Source: Cardiobacteriaceae bacterium
GTDB lineage: Bacteria; Pseudomonadota; Gammaproteobacteria; Cardiobacteriales; Cardiobacteriaceae
NCBI GenBank assembly: GCA_017934275.1
Contig: JAGBJT010000008.1
Coordinates: forward strand, 17,571 to 81,570
Length of the DNA stretch: 64,000 bases
Direction of reading: 5' to 3'
The notes under the pieces were generated by a model. The model was not told the origin of the DNA. It saw nothing but the letters and a program-made list of their open reading frames with translations, and did not search any database. This document shows, in pieces, positions 28,095-37,767 of the stretch (the first letter of the stretch is position 1; each line of letters begins with the position of its first letter). Both the position numbers and the translations under genes were made by a program.

Positions 28095-29036
28095 ATGGCA
28101 AAAAATGTAAAAAAATCTAATTTGCTTACTACACCGTTTGGATTTAGTTCCACTGCGGACGAAGTTGCAAAAGATATAGATTTAAGCGGCAAAAATTGCA
28201 TTGTTACAGGTGGTGCTTCTGGTATAGGACTGCAAACGGCAAAAACTTTGGCGAGCGTCGGTGCAAGTGTGGTGTTGGCGGTGAGAAATCCGCAAAAGGT
28301 TCAAAATGTTGTTGAACTACTGCGAAAAGAAACAAAAAATCCGCACATTACGGCTTCGAAAATCGATTTGGCGGACTTAAATTCAGTTGTTGAGTTTTGT
28401 AAATCTTGGAACAAACCGCTGCATATTTTGGTAAATAACGCTGGGATTATGGCACTGCCGCAAAAAGAATTAAGCAAGCAAAACTACGAACTGCAATTTG
28501 CAACGAATTTTTTAGGGCATTTTGCATTGACTATGAGATTGCTCTACCACCTTAAAGAGGCACAAGGTGCAAGGATTGTTAATGTCGCTTCCAGTGCTCA
28601 TCTTTTTTCGCCGATTATTTGGGACGATATCAACTTTGCTTTCACCCCTTACGATCCGATTACCGCTTACGCACAATCCAAAACCGCTTTGATTTCATTT
28701 AGCATCGCTATTACGCAAAAGTGGCAAAGACACGGAATTTATTCAAATGCGCTAAATCCTGGTGCAATCGCTACGAATTTACAAAAACATACTGACGGTC
28801 TAAAAACACCTGAAAATTTACGCAAAACCCTAGAACAAGGGGCGGCTACTTCGGTTTTATTAGCAGCTTCGCCTTTATTAGAGAATATCGGCGGCAAGTA
28901 TTTTGAAGATTGTAATGAAGCAAAAACCGTTCTACAACGCCCAAATGATTTTAGCGGTGGCGTTGCAAAATACGCTATGACCCAAGAAAATGCTATGCGT
29001 GTATGGAGATTAGGGAAAAAGTTAACTAACTATTAA
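28095..29036 (+). CDS. Short-chain dehydrogenase/reductase
   Basis: The 313-residue oxidoreductase has the NAD(P) motif VTGGASGIGLQTA near residue 37, the NNAGIM motif and the catalytic pair Ser (ASSAHLF) and YAQSK. Its length and overall layout match the retinol-dehydrogenase/WW-oxidoreductase-like branch of SDRs; substrate is unknown. A near-perfect AGGAGG site precedes the ATG. It is the last gene before a bidirectional terminator. It may be a separate unit, as 30 bases separate it from sohB. Confidence 0.88.
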   Translation: MAKNVKKSNLLTTPFGFSSTADEVAKDIDLSGKNCIVTGGASGIGLQTAKTLASVGASVVLAVRNPQKVQNVVELLRKETKNPHITASKIDLADLNSVVEFCKSWNKPLHILVNNAGIMALPQKELSKQNYELQFATNFLGHFALTMRLLYHLKEAQGARIVNVASSAHLFSPIIWDDINFAFTPYDPITAYAQSKTALISFSIAITQKWQRHGIYSNALNPGAIATNLQKHTDGLKTPENLRKTLEQGAATSVLLAASPLLENIGGKYFEDCNEAKTVLQRPNDFSGGVAKYAMTQENAMRVWRLGKKLTNY

Positions 29037-29068
29037 ATAAAAAGCACGGCGAATAACCGTGCTTTTTT
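29037..29068. terminator. Bidirectional terminator after the dehydrogenase and the coiled-coil gene
   Basis: The stem AAAGCACGG/CCGTGCTTT is flanked by A-rich and T-rich tracts. It lies between convergent genes. Confidence 0.88.
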
Positions 29069-29088
29069 ATTGAGATTGTGAAAGTGAT

Positions 29089-29958
29089 TTACGCCGCGGC
29101 AATTTGTCTGCGAATCATCGCTTCCTGCGCATTCAAGAATTTTCTGCGAATTTCAGGATTTTGCACCGTATTGATGAGTTTGCAGGTTTCGTCCTGATTT
29201 AGCGTTTCTAGTTCGTTTTTGAGTTTTTCGATTTCTTTATTGGCAATGTCAATCAAAATGCTGATTTCTTCGTTATTGGACTTGATTTCAGTTGCCCGTT
29301 TGCGCAAAGAATCGGTGATTTGATTGATATCTTCGATATGTCCGACGGTATAAGCGGTTTGTAATGCAGTTGAGGTTTCTGGATCGCAACCTGTCTGACA
29401 AAGTAAGATTAAAGCCTCACGATATGCTTCATTTTGTGCACGGTTTGATTCTTTGTTCGGAAAAGCTTGATTTAATTCCCGTTGTTCGATGAGTTTTTGC
29501 AGTTTTAATTCTGCGGTTGCGTATTCTTCTTCCGCTTGACGGAGCTTTTCCGCAGCTTCGTTTCTCTGTATTTTTAACAATTCTTCCAAAGCTTCTCCGC
29601 ATTGAGCGGTGTAATCGTGGATAAAATATTCAGTGCGGCGAATAATACCGTCGCGCTGCATTATGTATTCCGAAAATTGCGCGGAAAGCTGTCCTAGTTC
29701 GTTTGCAAGCGGTGTTCCTGAAAGATTATTTCCGCCGTAGCAGGCAAGTAAAAATGACTTAATCGTCGCCTGTGCTTCGTTTAATTTTCCCGTTTCCAAA
29801 TCCGAAATAACGATTGAAATTTCCGATTGCAAAGCATCAGAATAAGAGTTGTCATTAACGATTTGTTTGAGAGCGGATTGCTGACTGGCAATTAAGTCTT
29901 TGTCGTCGAGTTCAATTGCGGTTTTGAGAATTTCAAGGCGTTTTAGTAAATTTTTCAT
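29089..29958 (-). CDS. Coiled-coil protein of unknown function
   Basis: I do not recognise this 289-residue protein. It is almost all helical by composition. Residues about 120-185 and 200-265 are Glu/Lys/Leu-rich heptad-like segments (EELLKIQRNEAAEKLRQAEEEY; EIEKLKNELETLNQDE). No signal peptide or membrane helix is seen. I use the ATG at 29958, six bases after the leucine-rich-repeat stop region; a GTG at 29967 would overlap that stop. The two genes form an operon, so it may be a partner or chaperone of the leucine-rich-repeat protein. Confidence 0.6.
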   Translation of the reverse strand: MKNLLKRLEILKTAIELDDKDLIASQQSALKQIVNDNSYSDALQSEISIVISDLETGKLNEAQATIKSFLLACYGGNNLSGTPLANELGQLSAQFSEYIMQRDGIIRRTEYFIHDYTAQCGEALEELLKIQRNEAAEKLRQAEEEYATAELKLQKLIEQRELNQAFPNKESNRAQNEAYREALILLCQTGCDPETSTALQTAYTVGHIEDINQITDSLRKRATEIKSNNEEISILIDIANKEIEKLKNELETLNQDETCKLINTVQNPEIRRKFLNAQEAMIRRQIAAA

Positions 29959-29963
29959 AGCTA

Positions 29964-31049
29964 TCACATTAGTTTGATATTGAGATTATTTGTATTGCTT
30001 AAATTCAAGAGACCTGCTGGAATGTTGTCCAAAGTATTACCTTCTAAATCTAATTCGCGAAGATTTTTAAGACCAGCAAATTCATTCGGAACGGTTTTAA
30101 GGTCGTTGTTGTTTAGCAGCATAATCCGTAATTCGGATAGCTTTGACAATTGCCAAGGAAGAGTTTTGAGGCGATTTTTACTCGCGTTCAAAAATTCGAG
30201 TTTTTTGCATTTATCCAATTCCACAGGCAGAGAATTGAGCAAGTTTCCACCGATATTGAGCACTTTTAAGTTGGATAAATGACCGATAGTCGTCGGTAAA
30301 TATGCAACACGGTTGCCCATCATTTTGAAGGTTTCAAGGCTTGCAAGTTGGTCAATGCGTTCGGGAATGTTTTGGATTAAGTTGTCGTTGATGTTTAAGA
30401 CGGTAAGTTGAATTAAACCGCAAATTTCAGGCGGAAATCTTTTTAATTTATTGTTTTCGATATATAACTCGCGAAGATTGTGAAGTTGCGAGAAAGTATT
30501 CGGTAAGGCGGAAATAAAGTTATTGCTTAAATTGATGATTTGCACATTTCTTACCGCACCGATGGCAGGAGTAATGTTGTGCAATTGCAGAGAAGATAAA
30601 TCCAAAATTTTGACTTTTTTGAGTTCATCGACACTTCTTGGAATGATATCGGCGGAAATATTTAATCCGTCCGCCCAAGTAATTAGTTCTTGTAATTGAT
30701 CATCGATGCCAGAATTTTCCGTAACTTGTGGTTTTGCCTTTGCTTCTTCTGGTGCTTGCGGCGATTTTTTCTCCCCGAAAGCCTGAAAGCCATCAACTTC
30801 GCCCGTTATTTTGCTTACTTGTTCTTGGCTGCTAGAAGTTAAATCTTCTTCATCGAAAAAATGCAGATCGTGTTGTGGCTGCGTTTGATTGTCTTTATTG
30901 TCTTGATTGACGGTATTAGCAGAATTGCTATCAGAAGAATTATCAGAGCTGCTACTAGTGATGCTCGCCACTTGCGAAAGCAGGGTCGAAATATCGTTTC
31001 CTGCGTTCTGCAATAGTTCTTTCACACTTTGCAAAGAGTTATAAGGCAT
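29964..31049 (-). CDS. Leucine-rich-repeat protein
   Basis: The 361-residue protein has a Ser/Asn/Gln-rich, probably unstructured N-terminal third. A cap segment (ITWADGLNISADIIPRS) follows. About eight 23-residue leucine-rich repeats of the bacterial LxxLxVLxLxxNxLxxLP form then run to the end (for example LRELYIENNKLKRFPPEI). No signal peptide is present. Bacterial LRR proteins mediate protein binding and include secreted effectors; nothing here proves export. The ATG at 31049 has AAGGA eight bases upstream. The coiled-coil gene follows in the same operon. Confidence 0.8.
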   Translation of the reverse strand: MPYNSLQSVKELLQNAGNDISTLLSQVASITSSSSDNSSDSNSANTVNQDNKDNQTQPQHDLHFFDEEDLTSSSQEQVSKITGEVDGFQAFGEKKSPQAPEEAKAKPQVTENSGIDDQLQELITWADGLNISADIIPRSVDELKKVKILDLSSLQLHNITPAIGAVRNVQIINLSNNFISALPNTFSQLHNLRELYIENNKLKRFPPEICGLIQLTVLNINDNLIQNIPERIDQLASLETFKMMGNRVAYLPTTIGHLSNLKVLNIGGNLLNSLPVELDKCKKLEFLNASKNRLKTLPWQLSKLSELRIMLLNNNDLKTVPNEFAGLKNLRELDLEGNTLDNIPAGLLNLSNTNNLNIKLM

Positions 31050-31161
31050 TTGGCTTTTCCTTGAATATAAAAATATGTTGTCCGAAAATAACAAAAGAGG
31101 CTAAAAAATGCAAACATCTCGCGATATTGCTATTTTTTTACTACATAAAAATCTAAATAAA

Positions 31162-32751
31162 TCAACAAAATAAAAATCTCATTACAAAAAATATTACCGC
31201 TGCCATAAATGATGCAGCTGGCAGAGTGATTATCCAAGCCATCGCGATTGGACGCATCAATTTCCAATTTGCATCTTTATTGACTAATCCGATACCTAAA
31301 ACCGCTCCGACCAGAATATGCGTGCTGGAAACAGGCAAACCGCAGATAGAGGCAATCATCACGATTGTAGCGGCTGATAATTCGGCGGTAAATCCAGAAG
31401 AAGGGTGCATTCTGGCGATATTTCTACCGACGGTCATCACCACTTCCTTACCGATAAACCATAATCCGACAACAAGCGCAATACCGAAAGTCAGCATCAC
31501 AATTGCGGGTAGGGCAGAAGTTTCGGCAACGCTATCGAATTTAATTGCATCAATTACGGCGGCAAACGGTCCGATTGCGTTGGCAATATCGTTTGCACCG
31601 TGCGAAAAAGCAAATCCCGATGCGGAAAAAACCTGCATCCAGCTGAACATTAAAAATGTCATTTTGCTGACATCTTTGCGTTTTGCGGTGTTGGCATAAA
31701 CAAAAGTAGCGAGCCAAATGCAAGCTCCAATCATCAAAATCACCAGAATATTGATGATGAAATCCAGCTCTAAATTGATATTTTTTAATCCCTTGAACAT
31801 CAGCATTGCGGAAATCATCATTCCGCCGCCAGCGGAAATTATCGGCACCCAAGACCGCAATGCACGGTAAGTGTCGATATCGTCTTTTTTGCTTTCGATT
31901 TTGTATAAACCTTTGTAATAGTCGGATTTGAATTTTTCGGGATTTATATCTTGTTCGGAATAAAGTTCGGCATCGTGAGCTAAATCTTCGGCGATTTTGA
32001 CTTTTTCGTTATCGGGTAGCGCGGCAAAAGTTTCCTTATGTTTTTCTTTATATTCTTTCTTTTCCGCTTTGATTATTTTGAGTTTTGCACGCACCTCTTC
32101 GTTGTAATCCAGCACATATTTTTTAACTTGACGGAATAAAAAATAAGATAAAAAACAACCTAAAAGTGGTGATAAGACCCAAGATGCGGCGATTGTGCCA
32201 ATTTTTTCCCAACGCACGGGTTTTGCTGCACCTGAAAATGTTCCGAATTCGATTAAGCCATACAAAACCGCCGCACCGACTAATCCACCGATAATCGCGT
32301 GAGTTGTGGAAACAGGCAAACCTTTTTTTGAAGCGAAAAGTAACCAAAAAGCGGCAGCAAATAATGCCGATGACATTAAGCAAACAAATTCCCTAGTAGA
32401 AATATTTAATGGTTCTAAATCGACAATCCCGCTGCGAATAGTTTGCGTTACTTCGCCACCTGCAATAACCGCACCGCTGACTTCAAATATTGCCGCGACG
32501 AATAATGCCTGCGATACGGATAAAGTTCCCGCTCCGACAGAAGTTCCAAATGAATTAGCAACATCATTTCCACCGATATTAAAGGCCATAAAAAGACCTG
32601 CAACAGCTGCTAAAACAAATAAAAGAGGGTCATTTTTATTAGTGTAATTTAAGCCCCAATAGATGAAATAAATCACCATTACAGAAAGAATTAACATCAA
32701 AAAGAGATTAACTTTTTGCGTATGTTGCGGTGAAAGATTTTTGCGCTTCAT
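31162..32751 (-). CDS. pitA: Inorganic phosphate transporter, Pit family
   Basis: This 529-residue inner-membrane proton/phosphate symporter has about ten to twelve helices in two homologous halves. Each half carries the Pit signature: GGNDVANSFG near residue 60 and SHGANDIANAIGPFAAV near 380. Both halves also have a PVSTTHAI or PVSSTHIL motif. A large charged cytoplasmic loop lies between them. It stands alone. No phoU-like partner gene, which often accompanies Pit-type carriers, is adjacent. Confidence 0.92.
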   Translation of the reverse strand: MKRKNLSPQHTQKVNLFLMLILSVMVIYFIYWGLNYTNKNDPLLFVLAAVAGLFMAFNIGGNDVANSFGTSVGAGTLSVSQALFVAAIFEVSGAVIAGGEVTQTIRSGIVDLEPLNISTREFVCLMSSALFAAAFWLLFASKKGLPVSTTHAIIGGLVGAAVLYGLIEFGTFSGAAKPVRWEKIGTIAASWVLSPLLGCFLSYFLFRQVKKYVLDYNEEVRAKLKIIKAEKKEYKEKHKETFAALPDNEKVKIAEDLAHDAELYSEQDINPEKFKSDYYKGLYKIESKKDDIDTYRALRSWVPIISAGGGMMISAMLMFKGLKNINLELDFIINILVILMIGACIWLATFVYANTAKRKDVSKMTFLMFSWMQVFSASGFAFSHGANDIANAIGPFAAVIDAIKFDSVAETSALPAIVMLTFGIALVVGLWFIGKEVVMTVGRNIARMHPSSGFTAELSAATIVMIASICGLPVSSTHILVGAVLGIGLVNKDANWKLMRPIAMAWIITLPAASFMAAVIFFVMRFLFC

Positions 32752-32854
32752 AAAAGAGTTGTGCTGATTAAATTAAGGGTATTTTAGCGGTGAAATTCAG
32801 CTATAAAATTGCATTCATAGGCAAAAGTAACATTTAAGAAATTAAGGAGAATTT

Positions 32855-33091
32855 ATGTTGAGTATGAATATTGACAAAATTGTCAAAGTATTTGAAGAGT
32901 GTAATTTCGAAGAAAAACAAGAAACAGTTCGAATATTAAACACAATGCTAGAACAAGATTTTGCCGACATTGTGGATGATCCAGATTTTCAAGAATTACA
33001 AGAATTAGTTTCATCTAGTCCAGAAATAGGACAAAAAGACTATAAACAATTAAAAATGGAATATTTAGAGAAAAAATTTGGGGATAAATGA
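32855..33091 (+). CDS. Probable antitoxin of a PIN-type toxin pair
   Basis: This 78-residue acidic protein matches no antitoxin family I can name. It is helical and rich in Glu and Asp, without a clear ribbon-helix-helix or AbrB motif (MNIDKIVKVFEECNFEEKQE at the start). The call rests on context: its stop overlaps the PIN-toxin start by four bases (ATGA), the order and coupling normal for antitoxin-toxin operons. AAGGAG precedes the start. Confidence 0.6.
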   Translation: MLSMNIDKIVKVFEECNFEEKQETVRILNTMLEQDFADIVDDPDFQELQELVSSSPEIGQKDYKQLKMEYLEKKFGDK

Positions 33092-33507
33092 TGAAATTGT
33101 TTTTGGATACTAATGTTTTGATAGATGCTTTTAATAAAGAACGCAAACAATATATTTCAGCATTTCGACTAATTCATTTATTGAAAAAAGGTAGATATGA
33201 AGCTTTCGTGTCAAGTCATAGTTTGACGGATATGTTTTACATATTGCGTAAAACTCATTCCCTGTTATTAAGAGTAAAAATACTGAACTTTATATTGCAA
33301 CATTGCACAATAATTTATGAAGATAGAGATATGTTTTTAGCCGCCATCGCTAATCCTGAATTGCAAGATTTAGAAGACGAAATGCAGCAAATTGCGGCTC
33401 AAAAAGCGGAAGTTGATTTCATCGTTACAACAAACTTAAAGGATTTTGCAAAGTCCGAAGTTGCGGCAATTTCTATTTCTGATGCTTTATTAAAAATAAA
33501 ATCTTAA
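33088..33507 (+). CDS. PIN-domain ribonuclease toxin (VapC-like)
   Basis: The 138- or 139-residue protein opens with the PIN motif KLFLDTNVLIDA, whose Asp6 is the first metal ligand. A middle acidic residue sits in DLEDEMQQIAA, and DFIVTTNLKDF near the C-terminus gives the remaining acidic site. VapC-type toxins cleave RNA and are blocked by the upstream antitoxin. An ATGATG start gives two equivalent options (33088 or 33091). A defined VapBC subgroup cannot be assigned. Confidence 0.82.
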   Translation: MMKLFLDTNVLIDAFNKERKQYISAFRLIHLLKKGRYEAFVSSHSLTDMFYILRKTHSLLLRVKILNFILQHCTIIYEDRDMFLAAIANPELQDLEDEMQQIAAQKAEVDFIVTTNLKDFAKSEVAAISISDALLKIKS

Positions 33508-33532
33508 AGTTATTATTAAAGTCTTTTTAAAA

Positions 33533-35215
33533 TTATTCCAACCACTTTTTTAATCCCGTTGTTCTTTGATTTTTATTCATTATCGTTTTTGCGATTATTT
33601 TTTGATTAGCATAAATTGTAATTTCTTCTTTTGCGCGGCTAATCGCGGTATAAAAAAGCTCACGGGATAATAATTTTTCTTGGTTCTCATTCAAAACTAT
33701 TGCGCATTTTCGGTATTCCGAACCCTGTGATTTATGAATTGTCATCGCATAAGCTGGACTAATAATTTCTCTTGAAATCGCGGCAAAGGGGATAATTTTT
33801 CCATTCGGAAAGTAGAGATTTAAATCACCACCAGTGTGATTTTTCAGCAATATTCCGATTTCACCGTTAAATATTTCTTTTTGGTAATCATTCTGGTTAA
33901 TCATCAAGGGAAGACCAGCGTAATATTCTTCTTTTAGCCCCAGTTTTTTCCGCACAATTTCCTGAATTTTTTGATTTATAAAATCGCTTCCTAGTTGAGA
34001 AATTTTACTGGAACAGAGTATGCGAAAATCGTCAAAGATATTAAAAATTTCATCAACAGCTGTATTTTTTAAGTCAAGAGAGAAGAATTTTTGATAATCA
34101 ACAGTAAGTTTTGAATAAATATCGCTAGTTTTTATGTCGATTAGTTCAATTTTCTTTGAATTTTCAAGAATCTCCTTGGTTTTAACCGTATTTCCATCCA
34201 AAGTTGCACGGACAATTTGAGCGATTTCGGAATTTTCATCAAAACGACGGGATTCTTGTAATTCAGTAATGTTATTTTGTAATACTTCCGCCCGTGAAAT
34301 GTCATACAAAACCGCACCAGGTTCCACGGAAGCGAGCTGATTTGCATCGCCGAGCAGGATTATTTGGCAATTTTCGGCAATTGCATTGAACAGCAAATCC
34401 GCAATTTCAAGCGATAGCATTGAAGCTTCATCGATGATTATCACGCGGTAAGGCAGGTGATTTTTATCATTAAATTTCGCCTGATTGCGCCGTCCTAAAC
34501 CGAGCAAACGGTGAATAGTTTGAGCGGCTTCAATTTGCGGCGGTTGTTCAAAATTGCTAAATGCACTCCTCAGGCTTTCTTCCATTCTTTTGGCTGCTTT
34601 ACCCGTTGGAGCTGCAAGCATTATGTTAATTTTTTCTTTATTTTTCTCAGCCAGATAGCAAATTGCGGCAGTGATTGTGGCAAGGGTATAAGTTTTGCCC
34701 GTGCCAGGTCCGCCTGTAATGATGGAAAAATTTTCTTGTAAAGCACGGCAAAAAGCTTTTTCCTGCTCTTTATTGAGGTTTCGGGCAAATTTTTGCCGTA
34801 ATAATTCAATTTCGCTAGCACTTATATTTCTTTTTTTATCAATGAGTTTGAGAATATTTTTAGCAAGTCTTTTCTCGGCTTGAAATATACGGTAAAACTG
34901 AAAATTATCATTATTCGCAATGATTATTGAAGGTTTATTTATAACTTGTTCATTATTATTATCTTGCTGTTGAATTAAATGCGGTAAAAAATCATCGCGC
35001 TCAAAAGAAAAATCAAGCGCATCACGCTGCAAAATACTATTTCCCTGTTCTAACTCATTGTTTAATAAAGAAAAAATCCGCTGAAATTTTTCGTGTGAGC
35101 TTAAATTTTCCGTTTCAATTTGATTATTTTGCGCTTGCTTTTCGCTTAATTCTTTTGCAAAACTGAAAGATAAATATTGCGCGATGGGAGAAATTTCTAA
35201 ATTATTTGCTTGCAT
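33533..35215 (-). CDS. recD: Exodeoxyribonuclease V subunit alpha
   Basis: RecD is the 5'-3' helicase of the RecBCD complex for double-strand-break repair. The 560-residue protein has an N-terminal RecB-contacting domain. Its SF1 motifs are GGPGTGKTYT, VIIDEASMLSLEIADLL, LLGDANQLASVEPGAVL and the C-terminal YAMTIHKSQGSEYR with FYTAISRA. It is somewhat shorter than the 608 residues of E. coli, within the family range. recB and recC are not in the window, so the complex genes are dispersed. It is monocistronic. Confidence 0.88.
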   Translation of the reverse strand: MQANNLEISPIAQYLSFSFAKELSEKQAQNNQIETENLSSHEKFQRIFSLLNNELEQGNSILQRDALDFSFERDDFLPHLIQQQDNNNEQVINKPSIIIANNDNFQFYRIFQAEKRLAKNILKLIDKKRNISASEIELLRQKFARNLNKEQEKAFCRALQENFSIITGGPGTGKTYTLATITAAICYLAEKNKEKINIMLAAPTGKAAKRMEESLRSAFSNFEQPPQIEAAQTIHRLLGLGRRNQAKFNDKNHLPYRVIIIDEASMLSLEIADLLFNAIAENCQIILLGDANQLASVEPGAVLYDISRAEVLQNNITELQESRRFDENSEIAQIVRATLDGNTVKTKEILENSKKIELIDIKTSDIYSKLTVDYQKFFSLDLKNTAVDEIFNIFDDFRILCSSKISQLGSDFINQKIQEIVRKKLGLKEEYYAGLPLMINQNDYQKEIFNGEIGILLKNHTGGDLNLYFPNGKIIPFAAISREIISPAYAMTIHKSQGSEYRKCAIVLNENQEKLLSRELFYTAISRAKEEITIYANQKIIAKTIMNKNQRTTGLKKWLE

Positions 35216-35363
35216 AGCTTGAACCGAACTTAAATAACGAAAAGATTATATTTATTCAATACTCATTGGAACAAATATAATTCCGCCTTTTTTCTTATTG
35301 TCTAGTTAATGTAAGAAAAAATTTTAGACGCGTCATTTACGGATTTTTTTAGGAAATAAATTT

Positions 35364-36128
35364 ATGGATTTGCAGGGAATAAACCCATTAGATATTGTTT
35401 TAGCGACGATTTTGTTGGTTTCCACTTTGGTTGGAATTGCACGCGGATTATTCCGTGAAATTCTTTCTTTGATTGCTTGGGTTTTGGCTTTATGGGTGGC
35501 GATAAAACTCTCGCCGCAGGTTTCAGAAAATTTTGTCAAACAATTTATTGAAGCGGATTCGATTGCTTACATCGCCTCGTTTGGAGTGATATTTTTCGCG
35601 GCACTTTTCGCGATTGGGCTGGTGAATTTGCTACTTACTTCGCTCTTTGACGCGGTCAAAATGGGCGGATTTAACCGTCTAATGGGAATGGTTTTCGGAT
35701 TTTTACGCGGATTAGTTATTGGTGCATTAGTTGTTGCGGTTATTTCTGCGGTATTTCCAAATCTCAAAGCAACGGAAGCTTGGACGGAAAGTAAATTACG
35801 CGACGGTTTCGAAAATCTCGCGGCTTGGGGAATTGAGCAAATTCCAGCCGAAGTCCGTAAAAATGCCGACACTTGGCTTAATCCGCCGCGTGCTGCCAAG
35901 GACAATACTTTAATTTCCGAGCGCAAAGAAGCCGATGTGAAAGATACCAACGCAACTGGCGGTTTAACACTTTCTAGTTATGAAGAAGCTGCGGTTAGTC
36001 AAAGAGAAGCGAACCGTCCATCAATTTCAGTCGAACAGCAACGCCGTCAAGCTGAAAGAAATGATGCGATGTCAGGTAGCAATGAAACGGAAAACCGTAG
36101 CGGTATTTCATTGGAATCGGCTCGCTGA
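35364..36128 (+). CDS. cvpA: CvpA family membrane protein
   Basis: The 254-residue protein has four membrane helices (about 7-25, 28-45, 63-85 and 103-122) with the CvpA signature GIARGLFREILSLIAW and FNRLMGMVFGFLRG. A soluble C-terminal tail of about 90 residues has no recognisable domain. CvpA is linked to colicin V release and envelope stress survival. In many gammaproteobacteria it sits between dedD and purF; here it heads the mla genes, 31 bases upstream of mlaF. Confidence 0.85.
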   Translation: MDLQGINPLDIVLATILLVSTLVGIARGLFREILSLIAWVLALWVAIKLSPQVSENFVKQFIEADSIAYIASFGVIFFAALFAIGLVNLLLTSLFDAVKMGGFNRLMGMVFGFLRGLVIGALVVAVISAVFPNLKATEAWTESKLRDGFENLAAWGIEQIPAEVRKNADTWLNPPRAAKDNTLISERKEADVKDTNATGGLTLSSYEEAAVSQREANRPSISVEQQRRQAERNDAMSGSNETENRSGISLESAR

Positions 36129-36159
36129 TTTTTTTATTCATTCATAGATTGGAAAACTT

Positions 36160-36966
36160 ATGCAGGATTTGCAGGAAATAATTCGCCTTGAAGAGGTTTC
36201 TTTCCGTCGCGCTGGTCGGGTTATTTTTTCCAATCTTTCTTTTTCGATAAATCGCGGTGAAGTAGTCGGAGTAATGGGACCTTCTGGGACGGGCAAGACT
36301 ACTTTAATGCGTTTAATTACAGGACAACTTGCTCCGAGTTCGGGGCGAGTTTTTGTTTTTGGGCGCGATTTATCCACTCTTTCCCGTGCTGAATTGATGG
36401 AACTTCGGCGCAACATCGGAATGCTTTTTCAGTCGAATGCTTTATTTACCGATATGACGGTTTTTGACAATGTTGCGTTTCCCTTGCGCGAAGTTGCCAA
36501 GCTACCGAAAGAATTGATTGAAATATTGGTCGCGATGAAATTGCAAACCGTGGGGCTTGCGGGAGCACGGTATCTAATGCCGCAGGAACTTTCAGGCGGA
36601 ATGATGCGACGGGCGGCTTTGGCACGGGCGATGGCACTCGATCCCAAAATTATGATTTATGACGAACCATTTACGGGGCAAGATCCGATAACTTTGGGAA
36701 TGCTAGCGAAATTGGTGCGTGATTTCAGCCGTGGTTTGGATATGACTAGTTTGATTGTCAGCCACGATGTTGCGGAAGTTGCGGCGATTGCGGATCGAAT
36801 TTTGCTCATTGCGGACGGAAAATTGCTCGCACTTGATGTCCCCGAAAAGCTCTATCAAAGCGAAGAGCCGATGATTAAGCAATTTATGCACGCTTTATCC
36901 GACGGTCCTGTGCCGTTTCATTATCCGAACTACGACTATTTAGCGGATATGCGAGGAGCGGTTTGA
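36160..36966 (+). CDS. mlaF: Mla phospholipid transport ATP-binding protein
   Basis: MlaF is the cytoplasmic ATPase of the MlaFEDB complex that moves phospholipids between inner and outer membranes. The 268-residue protein has Walker A MGPSGTGKTT, signature ELSGGMMRRAALARA, Walker B IMIYDEPFTGQDP and the His switch in VSHDVAEV. It is the first of six linked genes. Its TGA overlaps the mlaE ATG (TGATG), so the two are translationally coupled. Confidence 0.95.
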   Translation: MQDLQEIIRLEEVSFRRAGRVIFSNLSFSINRGEVVGVMGPSGTGKTTLMRLITGQLAPSSGRVFVFGRDLSTLSRAELMELRRNIGMLFQSNALFTDMTVFDNVAFPLREVAKLPKELIEILVAMKLQTVGLAGARYLMPQELSGGMMRRAALARAMALDPKIMIYDEPFTGQDPITLGMLAKLVRDFSRGLDMTSLIVSHDVAEVAAIADRILLIADGKLLALDVPEKLYQSEEPMIKQFMHALSDGPVPFHYPNYDYLADMRGAV

Positions 36967-37733
36967 TGTTTATTGTTTCTCGCACGGTATTTCGCGCTGT
37001 GTCGCATCTTGGGCGTTTTTCTTTATTCTTCATTGAAATTCTTGCTTCTTCTTGGGAGATTTTCCGTCGTCCGATGGAATTTATCCGTGCTTTTTACAAC
37101 TCGGCGGTCTTGTCTTTACCGATTATTTTGCTCTCGGGACTTTTTGTCGGAATGGTTTTGGCTTTGCAAGCCTTTGTAAATATGCAAACTTTCGGAGCAG
37201 AGAGCGCGACGGCAACTTTGGTTGCACTTGCTTTGATGCGCGAACTTGGAGCGGTAGTGAGTGCGCTTTTATTTGCGGGTCGAGCTGGTTCGGCGATTAC
37301 CGCGGAAATCGGTTTGATGCAGGCAACCGAACAGCTTGCCGCAATTGAGATGATGGGGATTGAACCGATAGCGCGAGTTGGAGTAGCACGCTTTTACGGA
37401 GCGTTTTTCGCTCTTCCTGCTTTGGCTTTGATATTTGTCGCGGTGGCGATGATTGGCGGATATTTTGTCGGCACTCGTTTAGGTTTAGACGGCGCGATGT
37501 TTTGGGCGCAGTTGCAGCGCGGAGTTGGATTTTTTCACAATATCTTTTTAGGTGTAATCGTTAAATCCTTGGTATTCGGGGCATTGTGCGCGGCGATTGC
37601 GGTTTATTACGGTTTTTATGCTCCGCAAGGCGCGCAAGGTTTGGGGCTTGCAACGACGAAAACGGTAGTTTCTTCATCATTAGCGATTTTGGCGGCGGAT
37701 TTTCTGCTCACCGCCTTGATGTTCGGTATGTAG
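36966..37733 (+). CDS. mlaE: Mla phospholipid transport permease
   Basis: MlaE is the membrane dimer at the core of the Mla ABC complex. The 255-residue protein has the family motifs FIRAFYNSAVLSLPIILLSG, ELGAVVSALLFAGRAGSAITAEI, and the IGLMQATEQLAAIEMMG coupling region. Five to six helices are seen. I use the ATG at 36966; an in-frame TTG one codon upstream is less likely. Confidence 0.95.
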   Translation: MFIVSRTVFRAVSHLGRFSLFFIEILASSWEIFRRPMEFIRAFYNSAVLSLPIILLSGLFVGMVLALQAFVNMQTFGAESATATLVALALMRELGAVVSALLFAGRAGSAITAEIGLMQATEQLAAIEMMGIEPIARVGVARFYGAFFALPALALIFVAVAMIGGYFVGTRLGLDGAMFWAQLQRGVGFFHNIFLGVIVKSLVFGALCAAIAVYYGFYAPQGAQGLGLATTKTVVSSSLAILAADFLLTALMFGM

Positions 37734-37767
37734 CAGTCGCAATAAATAGCAATACGGAAATAAATAA

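Noticed and set aside
32752..32854. A possible regulatory RNA between the phosphate transporter and the toxin pair
   Set aside because: The 103 bases show no stable hairpin; they hold only the two divergent start regions.
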